A stretch of DNA of 64,000 bases from Acinetobacter chengduensis (GTDB lineage Bacteria > Pseudomonadota > Gammaproteobacteria > Pseudomonadales > Moraxellaceae): the NCBI RefSeq assembly GCF_003664645.1, contig NZ_RCHC01000001.1:248001-312000 (forward strand). The letters are read 5' to 3'. Below, one piece after another: positions 1 through 9,617 of this stretch. A model generated the notes under the pieces. It was not told the origin of the DNA. It worked only from the letters and a program-made list of their open reading frames with translations, and ran no database searches. The position numbers and the translations under genes are program-made. Position 1 is the stretch's first letter. The number at the start of each line of letters is the position of its first letter.

Positions 1-131
1 TTTTTTGATACTTTTGTCAAATTAGGTTGATTGCACTAGATTAAAACGATTAAAACCCAATATCTCTACTGAATGCATCATATACCGCTAACAAAAGACG
101 TATTGGATTACGCAAAATAACTAGGATTCTC

Positions 132-1973
132 ATGAGCCAAACTACACCACATGATCTGATTGGGATTGCAGATGTCGCTGCTAAAATTCCCAAATTTATG
201 AGCAAAGTTCCAAATTTATTATCGGGACTCAAGCAAGCCTATTTACGCACTCCAAATACACCTGCTGGTCTTGGCATAGCATTTGAAAAAGCGGTTAAAC
301 GTAATCCAGATGGTATGGCTTTGCTCTTTGAAGAACAAAAATATACCTATACCGAGCTCAACCAATGGGCCAACCAAATTTCACACTACTACCTTTCCCT
401 CGGGGCTAAAAAAGGTGATGTGATTGCGGTGATGATTGAAAACCGCTCTGAACTTGTGGCATGTATTGTTGCATTAGCAAAAATTGGCGTAACGGCCGCA
501 CTGGTCAATACCTCTCAAGTGGGTAAAGTGCTTGCACATAGCATTAACCTCGTAAACCCTATTGCAGTGATTGTGGGCGAAGAGTGCCGTGTAGCTGTCG
601 ATGACATACGCAACGAACTGAGCGTAGCACCAGAGCGTTTACATTGGTTTGCCGATCATGCGACGCGCGTAGACGCAGGTAAAGCACCTAAAGGCTTTCA
701 AAACCTTGCCCAGCTTATTGAGCAATTTCCAAAATTCAATCCACCTACAACGCAAAGTGTGAAAGGGAAAGACGGTCTATTCTATATCTATACCTCTGGT
801 ACCACAGGTCTACCAAAGGCCGTGATTTTTACCAATAGTCGCTGGACGCTGGCATACGGCACTTATGGTCACATTTTAAATCTCACACCAGATGATGTGA
901 TGTATGTGACCCTGCCTCTTTATCATGCAACGGGTACGGTGGTGTGCTGGTGTGGGGTGATTGCAGGTGCGGCAACACTCGCTATTCGTCGTAAATATTC
1001 AACCTCTTCTTTTTGGAAAGATGTACAAAAATTTGATGCTTCGGCAATTGGCTACGTGGGTGAACTTTGCCGTTACCTTATGGATGCACCACCATCTGAT
1101 CTAGAAAAAGGCCACCGTGTCACCAAAATGATTGGTAACGGCATGCGACCGAATATCTGGGACAAGTTCAAAGAACGCTTTGGCATTGAAGAAGTACTAG
1201 AGCTATACGCATCTAGTGAAGGCAATGTTGGCTTTAGTAACGTATTTAACTTTGATAATACTGTAGGTTTCTCACCTACCCCCTATGCAGTCATTCAATT
1301 TGATAAAGAAAAAAATGAACCGATCCGTAACAAAAAGGGTTGGTGCATTAAAGTTAAAAAAGGTGAAGTAGGCCTATTGGTGGGTAAAATCACTCGTCGT
1401 TCACCTTTTGATGGCTATACAGATCCAGAAAAAAACAAATCTGTAATTATCAAAGACATGTTTAAGCATGGCGATGCCTATTTCAACACAGGTGATTTAG
1501 TACGCGATATTGGCTTCCGTCATGCGCAGTTTGTGGATCGCTTGGGCGATACTTTCCGCTGGAAAGGCGAAAATGTGTCCACCACCGAAGTTGAAAACAT
1601 GGTGAGCGAGTACAGTAAAATTTCAGAAGCCGTGGTATATGGCGTAGAAATTCCAAATACCAATGGCCGTGCAGGTATGGCAGCCATTACCTTGCATCCC
1701 AATGCAGTATTGGATGAACAAGACTGCAAAAACATGCTGGCTGAGTTTAAAAAATGCCTACCAGCTTATGCTGTTCCTTTGTTTCTACGCATACAACAAC
1801 AGGTTGAAACCACAGGTACGTTTAAATATCAAAAAAGTAAGTTAAAAGAGCAAGGATTTGATCCTGAAAAAACCGATGATCGTATCTTGGTATGGTTGCC
1901 AAGTAATGATGCTTATTGTGAACTAACTGCTGATATTTTAAGCAATATCCAAGCTTACAAGTACCGTTTCTAA
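132..1973 (+). CDS. long-chain acyl-CoA synthetase (FadD6/FATP-like)
   Basis: Predicted to activate long-chain fatty acids to acyl-CoA through an acyl-adenylate at the inner face of the membrane. The 613-residue protein has the adenylate-forming P-loop YTSGTTGLPK at about residues 220-229, the ELYASSEG motif that contacts adenine further on, and the TGDLVRD hinge motif near residue 455. The N-terminal AFEKAVKRNPDGMAL-like stretch and overall length match the FATP/very-long-chain branch more than classical FadD. It is a lone gene followed by a strong terminator. The family assignment is firm; substrate chain length is inferred. Confidence 0.93.
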   Translation: MSQTTPHDLIGIADVAAKIPKFMSKVPNLLSGLKQAYLRTPNTPAGLGIAFEKAVKRNPDGMALLFEEQKYTYTELNQWANQISHYYLSLGAKKGDVIAVMIENRSELVACIVALAKIGVTAALVNTSQVGKVLAHSINLVNPIAVIVGEECRVAVDDIRNELSVAPERLHWFADHATRVDAGKAPKGFQNLAQLIEQFPKFNPPTTQSVKGKDGLFYIYTSGTTGLPKAVIFTNSRWTLAYGTYGHILNLTPDDVMYVTLPLYHATGTVVCWCGVIAGAATLAIRRKYSTSSFWKDVQKFDASAIGYVGELCRYLMDAPPSDLEKGHRVTKMIGNGMRPNIWDKFKERFGIEEVLELYASSEGNVGFSNVFNFDNTVGFSPTPYAVIQFDKEKNEPIRNKKGWCIKVKKGEVGLLVGKITRRSPFDGYTDPEKNKSVIIKDMFKHGDAYFNTGDLVRDIGFRHAQFVDRLGDTFRWKGENVSTTEVENMVSEYSKISEAVVYGVEIPNTNGRAGMAAITLHPNAVLDEQDCKNMLAEFKKCLPAYAVPLFLRIQQQVETTGTFKYQKSKLKEQGFDPEKTDDRILVWLPSNDAYCELTADILSNIQAYKYRF

Positions 1974-1980
1974 TCAGAGA

Positions 1981-2012
1981 AAGCCCGTTTTTTGATAAAA
2001 ACGGGCTTTTTT
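1981..2012 (+). terminator. Rho-independent terminator of the acyl-CoA synthetase gene
   Basis: A 12-bp stem (AAGCCCGTTTTT with AAAAACGGGCTT, loop TGAT) followed by T residues, starting 7 bases after the stop codon. Confidence 0.9.
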
Positions 2013-2055
2013 GTTGTATTTATAAACAAACAAAAGCAAGTTTATGATTTTTTAC

Positions 2056-2083
2056 TTGCGCTCCATCTATATCTTGCTACAAT
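2056..2083 (+). promoter_or_regulatory. candidate sigma-70 promoter of the tRNA-Lys cluster
   Basis: A -35-like TTGCGC and a -10-like TACAAT separated by 16 bases, ending 19 bases before the first tRNA. The stretch after the -10 is CG-containing (ACGCACC), as is common for stable-RNA promoters under stringent control. Recognised by eye only. Confidence 0.55.
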
Positions 2084-2102
2084 ACGCACCATCAAGTGAT
2101 AT

Positions 2103-2178
2103 GGGTCGTTAGCTCAGTTGGTAGAGCAGTAGACTTTTAATCTATTGGTCCCGCGTTCGAGTCGCGGACGACCCACCA
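2103..2178 (+). tRNA. tRNA-Lys(TTT), copy 1
   Basis: A 76-nt cloverleaf with acceptor GGGTCGT/ACGACCC, D arm GCTC..GAGC, anticodon stem GTAGA/TCTAT with loop CTTTTAA (anticodon TTT), T arm CCGCG TTCGAGT CGCGG and encoded CCA. Copies 1 to 3 are identical over all 76 bases. Confidence 0.97.
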
Positions 2179-2200
2179 TTTACTTCGATACCCCAAAGAT

Positions 2201-2276
2201 GGGTCGTTAGCTCAGTTGGTAGAGCAGTAGACTTTTAATCTATTGGTCCCGCGTTCGAGTCGCGGACGACCCACCA
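2201..2276 (+). tRNA. tRNA-Lys(TTT), copy 2
   Basis: Identical in all 76 bases to copy 1, which ends 22 bases upstream; encoded CCA. Probably on the same transcript, since there is no terminator in the spacer. Confidence 0.97.
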
Positions 2277-2323
2277 TCTTTCTAAAACATCTGTTTTAGA
2301 CTAAAATGCAGTATACCCCCTAA

Positions 2324-2399
2324 GGGTCGTTAGCTCAGTTGGTAGAGCAGTAGACTTTTAATCTATTGGTCCCGCGTTCGAGTCGCGGACGACCCACCA
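2324..2399 (+). tRNA. tRNA-Lys(TTT), copy 3
   Basis: Third identical 76-nt copy, 47 bases after copy 2, with encoded CCA. The spacer contains an imperfect TCTAAAACATCTGTTTTAGA inverted repeat that could be a processing hairpin. Confidence 0.97.
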
Positions 2400-2617
2400 T
2401 TCTTTCTTAGGGCTTCTTTCTTCCGGCATGCGAAGAAAAAGAAACCTGCAAGTTCCGACCAAGACTCATTGCCCATTCGGGTTTATTTGCCATTCTCGAA
2501 ATTTTGCTATACCGATGTTGCAATCACGGTGCTTTTTTGTATTTATACATTATAGAATTTTTATTGCACTCGGGTGAATTATTAAACTAATGCTTAAAAT
2601 TCACTGATCCTTACTCA

Positions 2618-2693
2618 GGGTTGTTAGCTCAGCTGGTAGAGCAGTAGACTCTTAATCTATTGGTCGTGGGTTCGAACCCCACACAACCCACCA
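2618..2693 (+). tRNA. tRNA-Lys(CTT)
   Basis: A 76-nt cloverleaf with acceptor GGGTTGT/ACAACCC, anticodon loop CTCTTAA (anticodon CTT), T arm GTGGG TTCGAAC CCCAC and encoded CCA. The D and anticodon arms closely match the TTT copies, while the acceptor and T arms differ. The 218-base spacer before it is longer than the others and could hold its own promoter. Confidence 0.95.
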
Positions 2694-2722
2694 CATTCCT
2701 AATCTCTTTTCAGTTTGCATGC

Positions 2723-3412
2723 TCATTGAGCAGACGTTGTTTGGATTTTTTCTAATACATAAGCTTTCATGGGCATTGGATTTCCCTCAGCAAAGTATTG
2801 CTGATTCGTTTCAGTCACATTGGCAATTTTATCTAAATCCATCACAATATTTTTTTGACTATTAATATCGTAAAAAAAATCTACCCCAGAAGCCCGATGC
2901 AAAATAATTTGATGCACATTGGGATCATAAGACCAACGATCCTGACGATACTGTTGATTAGAAGTAAAAGTAATTGAGCCACGATGTTTAATCATGCGAT
3001 GCGCTATACCATTGGGTAATAAACTAACAATAAAATCTGCTTCGCCACTATCGCAGCCCACATAAGCATCATCGCAATTAATTTTTGTGACATAACGTCC
3101 AACATAGGGCAATGCCTCTTTCGCCACTAAACCCACATTGCTAGATTGCTTAGCGCTGATACTCCCTTCCTGCCCTAAAGCCACATCTAATAAAGCACGC
3201 CCCTTTTGACTTTCGGCATCCAATGCGCCTACTTGCACAACATCTTTTTTTAAGTTACGACCTTGATCCTCAGATGAACCACATCCCATAAGTGTAAAGC
3301 ATGACAAAGCCACTCCCCCCAATACAACCTGCTTAACACCCAAATATCGGCAATGCGTCCACAAGTGAAGAACCCTTAAAATTTTCATCAGCAAAATCTG
3401 CCTTAACCTCAT
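2723..3412 (-). CDS. hypothetical lipoprotein
   Basis: A 229-residue protein of unknown function. Its hydrophobic N-terminal segment ends in a lipobox LMGC (Cys about residue 44), so it is predicted to be exported and lipid-anchored by Lgt/LspA. The segment before the lipobox is long for a signal peptide, so the true start may lie at the internal ATG near 3388 or later. The mature part contains four Cys, including INCDDAYVGCDSG, which could form a disulfide. It converges on the tRNA cluster and stands alone. The lipoprotein call is solid; the role is unknown. Confidence 0.75.
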   Translation of the reverse strand: MRLRQILLMKILRVLHLWTHCRYLGVKQVVLGGVALSCFTLMGCGSSEDQGRNLKKDVVQVGALDAESQKGRALLDVALGQEGSISAKQSSNVGLVAKEALPYVGRYVTKINCDDAYVGCDSGEADFIVSLLPNGIAHRMIKHRGSITFTSNQQYRQDRWSYDPNVHQIILHRASGVDFFYDINSQKNIVMDLDKIANVTETNQQYFAEGNPMPMKAYVLEKIQTTSAQ

Positions 3413-3676
3413 ATATGGTAATCGCTCGCTCGTCTGACTTCAGAAAAACTCTAGATTTTATCGAGATGCGTAATTTTTACATTTTTTAGAATTTAATCTA
3501 TGCCACTGTTATTTTATAAGCCCTTGTTCTTTTACATATCTTTACGTTTTATTTTATAAAAAACCTTTAAAAAATTGTTCCATGTCACCATTTTAAAAGT
3601 ATGGATGCATTGTTGAGTTCAATCTGATCACTCACCTCATGCTTCATATAACAATTGATGAATTAAGGAGACTTGA

Positions 3677-3937
3677 ATGGCCAATGTTGGTTTATATCGT
3701 TCTAACCGTTCAAACATGATTGCGGGTGTGATGGGCGGTATTGCTGAACGTTTTGGTTGGAATGCAAATTTGTTGCGCGTTATTTTCGTGATCGTTTCAT
3801 GTATGAGTGCAGCATTTCCAGGGATTTTGGTGTATTTGGTTTTATGGCTGGTCATTCCGAAACAGCAAAACCAATACAAAAATATGCAAGGTTATGACCA
3901 CCCTGTACGTACTGTAAATAATGATCCACTGCAATAA
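3677..3937 (+). CDS. PspC domain protein
   Basis: An 86-residue PspC-family protein. LYRSNRSNMIAGVMGGIAERFG at residues 6-27 is the hallmark PspC N-terminal segment. It is followed by one long hydrophobic stretch (about residues 30-61) ending WLVIPK. In Enterobacteria PspC is a membrane partner in the phage-shock response; here the gene is stand-alone with no pspA or pspF nearby, so a stress role is inferred only from the family. It has a good ribosome binding site (AAGGAG) 8 bases before the ATG and a terminator downstream. Confidence 0.88.
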   Translation: MANVGLYRSNRSNMIAGVMGGIAERFGWNANLLRVIFVIVSCMSAAFPGILVYLVLWLVIPKQQNQYKNMQGYDHPVRTVNNDPLQ

Positions 3938-4016
3938 TCTGCATTTAAATTTCAGGTTATTTTAATTTTAATCTGTTGTTATAAGCACAATAGAAATCCC
4001 TTAGACCTGTTTGGTC

Positions 4017-4055
4017 GCTGTAGGTTTTCCCCCAAAAGCCTACAGCTTTTTTTTG
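4017..4055 (+). terminator. Rho-independent terminator after the PspC gene
   Basis: Arms GCTGTAGG and CCTACAGC with partly paired T4/A4 inner arms, followed by eight T residues on the + strand. Confidence 0.8.
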
Positions 4056-4062
4056 CCTATAT

Positions 4063-5184
4063 TTAAGTGGTTTTTTGCATCTGATAAATTTGCTGATTCA
4101 GCGCTGCAATCATATCCGCGCGACTAATCATGCCCACCAATTTTTTATCGTCCACCACTGGAATATAGTTAAACGAGCGCTCAACAAAATAAGGGACTAA
4201 ATCTTGAATGGGTTGCTGTGGCTTCACTGTAACCACTTGCGGATTCATAATTTGGTACACATGCTCCTCCCAAGTGGCTTTGGGATCTGCGGCGCGCTTA
4301 AACCACTCCACAACATCGTACAGCGCTAAGGTACCAACCAAATGCTCAGCACCTTCCACTTTAGCGACCACAGGTAAACTCATTAAATTAATTTGTTTAA
4401 ATTTATCTAAAGCTGTTTGAATCGGTTCATCTGCACACAGAGAAATCACTTGTGCACTCATAATGTCAGCACAGCAAAATTGACTTATAGAGCGACGATT
4501 TGCCAAATGCTGTGCTTCTAAAATAATTTTTTGTAAGTCATATTCACTAATATCGAGTAGCTGGCTCTGAGCTTCCAACACCTGCTGAATATCCGCGGGC
4601 TGAATAGAGACCTTTTGCGTTGGGGTCGGATCTGCTGTTCGGGTATTTAGTTGAGGAGGCTGTGGGTACTGCTTACCCAATAAGCGGTTATACAAAATAG
4701 CCACCACCATGAGCAGTACAGAATTTAATAGCACAGGATAAAATAAAAAGGCATAACCCAAATCCTGCACCGCCTTACCACCCAATACCGCCGTAATCGC
4801 CACAGCACCACTTGGTGGATGCAAAGAATCTGTACTCATCATCAGAACAATCGCCAATGCCACAGCGATACTAAATGCTTCTGTTTGATTGGGTATCCAA
4901 AGCGCGCAAGTTACGCCTATCAGAGCCGCAATACTGTTCCCCACCACCATATTCCACGGCTGTGCTAATGGGCTGGCTGGAATAGCAAATAATAAGACTG
5001 ATGAAGCCCCCATGGGTGCGATATACCATGCATTTAAATGACCTAGTGCAAGCCAGCTCATAAATGAAGACAGGCTTAAACCCAATAATGCCCCTATCCC
5101 GCACAATAGACGGTCTTTGATAGGCAGGATTTTAAAATTGGGTTTTAAGATATTGATCCAAGCGAATTCCTTTACACGAAACAC
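4063..5184 (-). CDS. HPP family membrane protein with two CBS domains
   Basis: A 373-residue protein. The N-terminal half (residues about 27-172) is an HPP domain with four or five hydrophobic helices and the name-giving motif SLHPPSGAVA (HPP at 122-124). The C-terminal half is a pair of CBS domains (about 240-300 and 310-370; the second contains YIPVVDDKKLVGMISRADM). HPP proteins are integral membrane proteins, some linked to nitrite transport in plastids; CBS pairs usually sense adenine nucleotides. The substrate here is unknown. The predicted start is GTG (codons Met-Phe-Arg) and is uncertain. Confidence 0.85.
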   Translation of the reverse strand: MFRVKEFAWINILKPNFKILPIKDRLLCGIGALLGLSLSSFMSWLALGHLNAWYIAPMGASSVLLFAIPASPLAQPWNMVVGNSIAALIGVTCALWIPNQTEAFSIAVALAIVLMMSTDSLHPPSGAVAITAVLGGKAVQDLGYAFLFYPVLLNSVLLMVVAILYNRLLGKQYPQPPQLNTRTADPTPTQKVSIQPADIQQVLEAQSQLLDISEYDLQKIILEAQHLANRRSISQFCCADIMSAQVISLCADEPIQTALDKFKQINLMSLPVVAKVEGAEHLVGTLALYDVVEWFKRAADPKATWEEHVYQIMNPQVVTVKPQQPIQDLVPYFVERSFNYIPVVDDKKLVGMISRADMIAALNQQIYQMQKTT

Positions 5185-5322
5185 GAGATGCCTGATTTGT
5201 TGTTTTGGTATGATTCAAATTATAAAACAAAGTCAGCCAAAGATAGATTTAAATTACATCTTTAAAATCATATTACCCGCTTTATTGACAATATTTATGC
5301 CATGATCTGATCACTATAGAAT

Positions 5323-5829
5323 ATGTTGATCGCGATAGGCAGCTTAGAGAATGAAATGAATTGTATGTTATCCAACGCGATGCAAGTCTTGTCTTTAAAG
5401 CTCCATGTAAATCGTGAGCAAATCCAAAAATGTCTCCTTTGGGCGCCACTTTATACTTGTCTGATCTGTTTCGGCTTTGTTTATATCCTGATTCTTATTT
5501 CCAGCAATTTCGATTTCAAATCTTCTCTTGAAATACTGTTCATCATTACCGCATACAGCGCCGTCATTTTAATCACCTACTATGTACTGACATGCATTTT
5601 TATTTATATGGCGCAACTTTGGCTGATGAAGCGCAGAAAACTAAATTTTTGGTGGATTATGCTCAGCGCAATCATGCTGAGCTGTATTTTCATCTTAATG
5701 GTATTGCTACTTGGCCCCAGCATGCTCGGGATGATTCCCGCAACTCCAATAGTAGCCACGCCAATTGCACTGTGTTACTGGCTTTTACTCCTCCGCCAAC
5801 ATCAAAAAAACACTAAAAAATCGGGCTGA
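5323..5829 (+). CDS. hypothetical membrane protein
   Basis: A 168-residue protein not recognised by family. It has four hydrophobic stretches in the C-terminal two thirds (around residues 45-65, 75-100, 115-140 and 143-160) and a charged KKSG tail, so it is predicted to be an inner-membrane protein. The first ATG (5323) lacks a clear ribosome binding site. The ATG at 5356 (MNCMLSNAM) is preceded by AGAGA and may be the real start. It lies between the divergently read HPP gene and glyQ. Confidence 0.6.
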   Translation: MLIAIGSLENEMNCMLSNAMQVLSLKLHVNREQIQKCLLWAPLYTCLICFGFVYILILISSNFDFKSSLEILFIITAYSAVILITYYVLTCIFIYMAQLWLMKRRKLNFWWIMLSAIMLSCIFILMVLLLGPSMLGMIPATPIVATPIALCYWLLLLRQHQKNTKKSG

Positions 5830-5907
5830 CAAATTTATGGACTAACCTTTGCCACACACCCCCAAAATCCTTATAATTGAGCACAATTTTTATCTAATTT
5901 TAAGTGG

Positions 5908-6903
5908 ATGACCATGAGTCGCGCCATATCGCATATTGATACCTTCCAAGGCTTAATTCTTGCCTTACAAAATTACTGGGCTGAGCAAGGCTGTGTCGTA
6001 CTTCAGCCTTATGACATGGAAATGGGCGCTGGTACATTCCACACAGCAACATTCCTTCGTGCTTTAGGGCCTGAAACTTGGAATGCCGCTTATGTTCAGC
6101 CTTCTCGTCGTCCTAAAGACGGCCGTTATGGTGAAAACCCGAACCGTTTACAGCATTATTACCAATTCCAAGTGGTGCTTAAGCCAAACCCAGACAACAT
6201 TCAACAGTTGTACCTCGACTCGCTCAAAGCAATTGGCATTGACCCACTGGTACACGACATCCGTTTTGTAGAAGACAACTGGGAATCTCCAACACTAGGC
6301 GCTTGGGGCTTAGGTTGGGAAGTTTGGTTAAATGGTATGGAAGTAACTCAGTTTACTTACTTCCAACAAGTCGGTGGTGTTGAATGCTACCCTGTGACTG
6401 GCGAAATCACGTATGGTCTTGAACGTCTTGCTATGTATTTACAAGGTGTAGATTCTGTTTACGATTTGGTTTGGACCAAAGGCCAATTTGGTACAGTCAC
6501 TTATGGCGATGTATTCCATCAAAATGAAGTTGAACAATCGACTTATAACTTTGAATATGCAAACGTTGAAAAAATGTTTGAACTATTCGACTTCTATGAA
6601 GCTGAAGCAACGCGTTTAATTGAAGCAAAATTGCCACTTCCTGCATACGAGCAAGTGATTAAAGCATCACACAGCTTTAACTTGTTAGATGCTCGCGGTG
6701 CGATTTCTGTAACTGAACGTCAACGTTATATTTTACGTGTACGTTCATTGGCTCGTGCTATTGCAACCAGTTATGTTCAAGCCCGCGCGGAATTAGGTTT
6801 CCCTATGGCAGAACCTGAACTACGCGATGAAGTTTTAGCGCAGTTAAAAGCACAAGTTGAAGCGGAAGCCGCTCAAGCAGAAAAATCAGCGGAGAGCAAA
6901 TAA
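5908..6903 (+). CDS. glyQ: glycine--tRNA ligase alpha subunit
   Basis: The catalytic alpha chain of the bacterial alpha2beta2 glycyl-tRNA synthetase, forming glycyl-adenylate and Gly-tRNA in the cytosol. The 331-residue protein is full length for the family; the start region [18 protein letters not shown] and the following [20 protein letters not shown] are diagnostic of the class II GlyQ core. The start may be the first or third codon (both ATG). The stop codon overlaps the glyS start (TAATG), so the two subunits are translationally coupled. The C-terminal tail is Ala/Glu-rich ([14 protein letters not shown]). Confidence 0.98.
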   Translation: MTMSRAISHIDTFQGLILALQNYWAEQGCVVLQPYDMEMGAGTFHTATFLRALGPETWNAAYVQPSRRPKDGRYGENPNRLQHYYQFQVVLKPNPDNIQQLYLDSLKAIGIDPLVHDIRFVEDNWESPTLGAWGLGWEVWLNGMEVTQFTYFQQVGGVECYPVTGEITYGLERLAMYLQGVDSVYDLVWTKGQFGTVTYGDVFHQNEVEQSTYNFEYANVEKMFELFDFYEAEATRLIEAKLPLPAYEQVIKASHSFNLLDARGAISVTERQRYILRVRSLARAIATSYVQARAELGFPMAEPELRDEVLAQLKAQVEAEAAQAEKSAESK

Positions 6904-8972
6904 TGTCTAAACATACTGTTTTATTTGAACTTGGCTGTGAAGAACTTCCACCAAAAAGCTTAAAAAAATTACGTGATGCTTTGCAAGCAGAAACCGTAAA
7001 AGGCTTAAAAGATGCTGGCTTAGCTTTCGATGCTATCGAAGCCTATGCTGCGCCACGTCGTTTAGCTTTAAAAATTGTTAATGTTGACGCAGCTCAAGCA
7101 GACACACAAAAACGTTTTGACGGCCCTGCAAAACAAGCAGCATTTGATGCTGAAGGTAAACCGACTAAAGCTCTTGAAGGCTTTATGCGTGGTCAAGGCA
7201 TCACGGTTGATCAAGTCTCAACTTTCCAAGCAGGTAAAGTTGAAAAAGTTTGCTACTTAAAAGATGTAAAAGGCCAAAGCCTTGATGTGCTTTTACCGCA
7301 AATTTTACAAACTGCGTTGGACAACCTACCAATTGCAAAACGTATGCGTTCTGCAGCAAGCCGTACTGAATTCGTGCGTCCTGTAAAATGGGTTGTATTG
7401 CTAAAAGACAATGATGTGGTTGATGCAACCATTCAAGATCATAAAGCGGGTAACGTGACTTATGGTCACCGTTTCCATGCACCTGAGGCGATCACTTTAG
7501 CAAATGCTGATGACTACTTAACAAAATTAAAAGCTGCTCACGTTGTGGCATCTTTTGAAGAACGTCAAGCAATCATCGACCAACAAGTGAAAGCACTTGC
7601 GGATGAAGTGAATGCGATTGCAATTGTGCCTGCGGACCTTCGTGATGAAGTGACTGCACTCGTTGAATGGCCTGTTGCACTTCGTGCGAGCTTTGAAGAG
7701 CGCTTCCTTGCGGTTCCTCAAGAAGCTTTGATTACCACCATGCAGGACAACCAAAAATACTTCTGCTTAGTGAACAGCGATAACAAACTTCAACCTTACT
7801 TTATTACTGTGTCAAATATTGAGTCAAAAGACCCGACACAAATTATTGAAGGTAACGAGAAAGTAGTTCGTCCGCGTTTATCGGATGCTGAATTCTTCTT
7901 CTTACAAGACCAAAAGCAACCGCTTGCTTCTCGTAAAGAGAAACTTGCGAATATGGTTTTCCAAGCAGAACTAGGTACGCTTTGGGATAAATCGACACGT
8001 ATTGCGAAATTGGCTGTGGCTTTGTCGGCTATGACAGGTGCGAATCCTGCGGATGCTGAGAAAGCTGCCCTTCTTGCCAAGTGTGATTTAACTTCTGAGT
8101 TAGTGGGCGAATTCCCTGAACTTCAAGGTATTGCGGGCACTTACTACGCGCGCCTTGAAGGTGAAAATGCTGAAGTGGCTGAGTCTTTAGGCGAGCAGTA
8201 TTTACCTAAATTTGCGGGTGACGTTTTACCAAAAACTAAAACGGGTACTACCATTGCCCTTGCGGATCGTTTAGACACGCTCACAGGTATTTTTGGTATT
8301 GGTCAAGCACCTACAGGTTCGAAAGACCCATTTGCACTTCGTCGTTCTGCCATTGGCATTTTGCGTTTAGTGACTGAAAACGAGCTTGATGTATCTATTG
8401 AAGATTTAATCAAACTTGCACTTGCTGCTTATGGTGATGTATTAAAAGATCATGCCAAGACTTTGGCGGATGCTGTTGCATTCTTAGAAGGTCGTTACCG
8501 TGCGAAATACGAAGACCAAGGCGTAGCTGTTGATGTGATTCAAGCCGTTCAAGCGTTGTCTCCAAAATCTCCGCTTGATTTTGACAAGCGTGTGAATGCG
8601 GTAAATCACTTCCGTAACTTGCCTGAAGCTGCTGCGCTTGCTGCTGCGAATAAGCGTGTTGCGAATATCTTAGCGAAAGAAGCTACACCTGAAGGTGCTG
8701 TAGTTGAAGCAAACTTGGTTGAAGATGCTGAAAAAGCATTGTTCGCTGAACTTGCTAAAATTTCGCCTCAAGTTGAGCCGTTATTTGCTGCCAAAGACTA
8801 CACTGCTGCCTTGTCTGCACTTGCTGCACTTCGTGCACCAGTTGATGCTTTCTTTGACGGTGTAATGGTGATGGCAGATGATGCTGACCTAAAAGCAAAC
8901 CGTTTACGTATGCTTGCACAACTTCGTGACTTGTTTACGAAAGTGGCTGATATTTCGGTGTTACAGCACTAA
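6903..8972 (+). CDS. glyS: glycine--tRNA ligase beta subunit
   Basis: The beta chain of tetrameric glycyl-tRNA synthetase, needed for tRNA binding. The 689-residue protein begins with the typical [14 protein letters not shown] and contains [20 protein letters not shown] and [15 protein letters not shown], both conserved in GlyS. It overlaps glyQ by one base. It ends [18 protein letters not shown] and is followed by a terminator. A second, diverged copy of this 3' end occurs at 10101-10161. Confidence 0.98.
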   Translation: MSKHTVLFELGCEELPPKSLKKLRDALQAETVKGLKDAGLAFDAIEAYAAPRRLALKIVNVDAAQADTQKRFDGPAKQAAFDAEGKPTKALEGFMRGQGITVDQVSTFQAGKVEKVCYLKDVKGQSLDVLLPQILQTALDNLPIAKRMRSAASRTEFVRPVKWVVLLKDNDVVDATIQDHKAGNVTYGHRFHAPEAITLANADDYLTKLKAAHVVASFEERQAIIDQQVKALADEVNAIAIVPADLRDEVTALVEWPVALRASFEERFLAVPQEALITTMQDNQKYFCLVNSDNKLQPYFITVSNIESKDPTQIIEGNEKVVRPRLSDAEFFFLQDQKQPLASRKEKLANMVFQAELGTLWDKSTRIAKLAVALSAMTGANPADAEKAALLAKCDLTSELVGEFPELQGIAGTYYARLEGENAEVAESLGEQYLPKFAGDVLPKTKTGTTIALADRLDTLTGIFGIGQAPTGSKDPFALRRSAIGILRLVTENELDVSIEDLIKLALAAYGDVLKDHAKTLADAVAFLEGRYRAKYEDQGVAVDVIQAVQALSPKSPLDFDKRVNAVNHFRNLPEAAALAAANKRVANILAKEATPEGAVVEANLVEDAEKALFAELAKISPQVEPLFAAKDYTAALSALAALRAPVDAFFDGVMVMADDADLKANRLRMLAQLRDLFTKVADISVLQH

Positions 8973-8983
8973 GATTTAGATAT

Positions 8984-9011
8984 AAAAAACCCGCTTTAGA
9001 GCGGGTTTTTT
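8984..9011 (+). terminator. Rho-independent terminator of glyQS
   Basis: Stem AACCCGCT/AGCGGGTT with loop TTAG, flanked by A6 and T6, 15 bases after the glyS stop. Confidence 0.92.
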
Positions 9012-9146
9012 ATTACTTTTAATATTTTCTTACAGCTTAATTCAGTATGCATAAATAAAATTATTTTTAATTTCATAAACTTATTCAAATCATTTATTCT
9101 ATAATCCCCCAAAATATTCAATAATTTTAGAGGGGAATATTCAAAA

Positions 9147-9545
9147 GTGAAAAAATTATTCGTTTTACCGTTATTGTTGGCGTTAGCTTTTGCTGAAACT
9201 GGGTGTTCTGCTGTTATGGCTGCTAAACAACCTCAGAAGAAAGATTTATCAGTTATTGCGCAAGGTATGCCACGCAGTGCCATTTTGGCTGAAATTGGCT
9301 CTCCAATTTCCAGTGAGACGAAACAGGATGGTAAGCGTATTGATGTATTCTCGTTTACCCAAGGCTACAGCACTGCAAACCGTGTTGGACGTACGCTATT
9401 CCACGGTGTTGCTGATGTCGCGACATTAGGTTTGTGGGAAGTCGTAGCAACCCCGACTGAAGCGACTTTTGACGGTAAAAAGACAGCTTTTGAAGTGACT
9501 TATGATGCCAATGACCGTGTGGAAAAATTTGTGCGCCTTCAATAA
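9147..9545 (+). CDS. hypothetical lipoprotein
   Basis: A 132-residue predicted lipoprotein. A short basic N-terminus (MKK) is followed by a hydrophobic core and lipobox AETGC (Cys 20). The mature domain has a SmpA/BamE-like pattern: GMPRSAILAEIGSPIS followed by a beta-rich part ending TYDANDRVEKFVRLQ. The resemblance is to the fold pattern, not to BamE itself. The ribosome binding site (AGAGGGG) is strong and the gene has its own terminator. It lies inside the segment bracketed by the two glyS-tail copies. Confidence 0.75.
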   Translation: MKKLFVLPLLLALAFAETGCSAVMAAKQPQKKDLSVIAQGMPRSAILAEIGSPISSETKQDGKRIDVFSFTQGYSTANRVGRTLFHGVADVATLGLWEVVATPTEATFDGKKTAFEVTYDANDRVEKFVRLQ

Positions 9546-9568
9546 GGCTAAATTTGAAATAACACAGG

Positions 9569-9597
9569 AATCCTGCTAGAAATAGCGGGATTTTTTT
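9569..9597 (+). terminator. Rho-independent terminator after the 9147 lipoprotein gene
   Basis: Stem ATCCTGCT/ATAGCGGGAT-type arms (with G-T pairs), AGAA loop region and seven T residues. Confidence 0.8.
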
Positions 9598-9617
9598 ATA
9601 AGAACAATACATGCCCA

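Noticed and set aside
2103..2399. Three evenly sized 76-bp direct repeats, CRISPR-like at first sight
   Set aside because: Each repeat folds as tRNA-Lys; spacers differ in length (22 and 47 bases) and no cas genes are present.
3637..3879. 80-codon minus-strand ORF over the PspC gene
   Set aside because: Antisense to a clear PspC family member; no family of its own.
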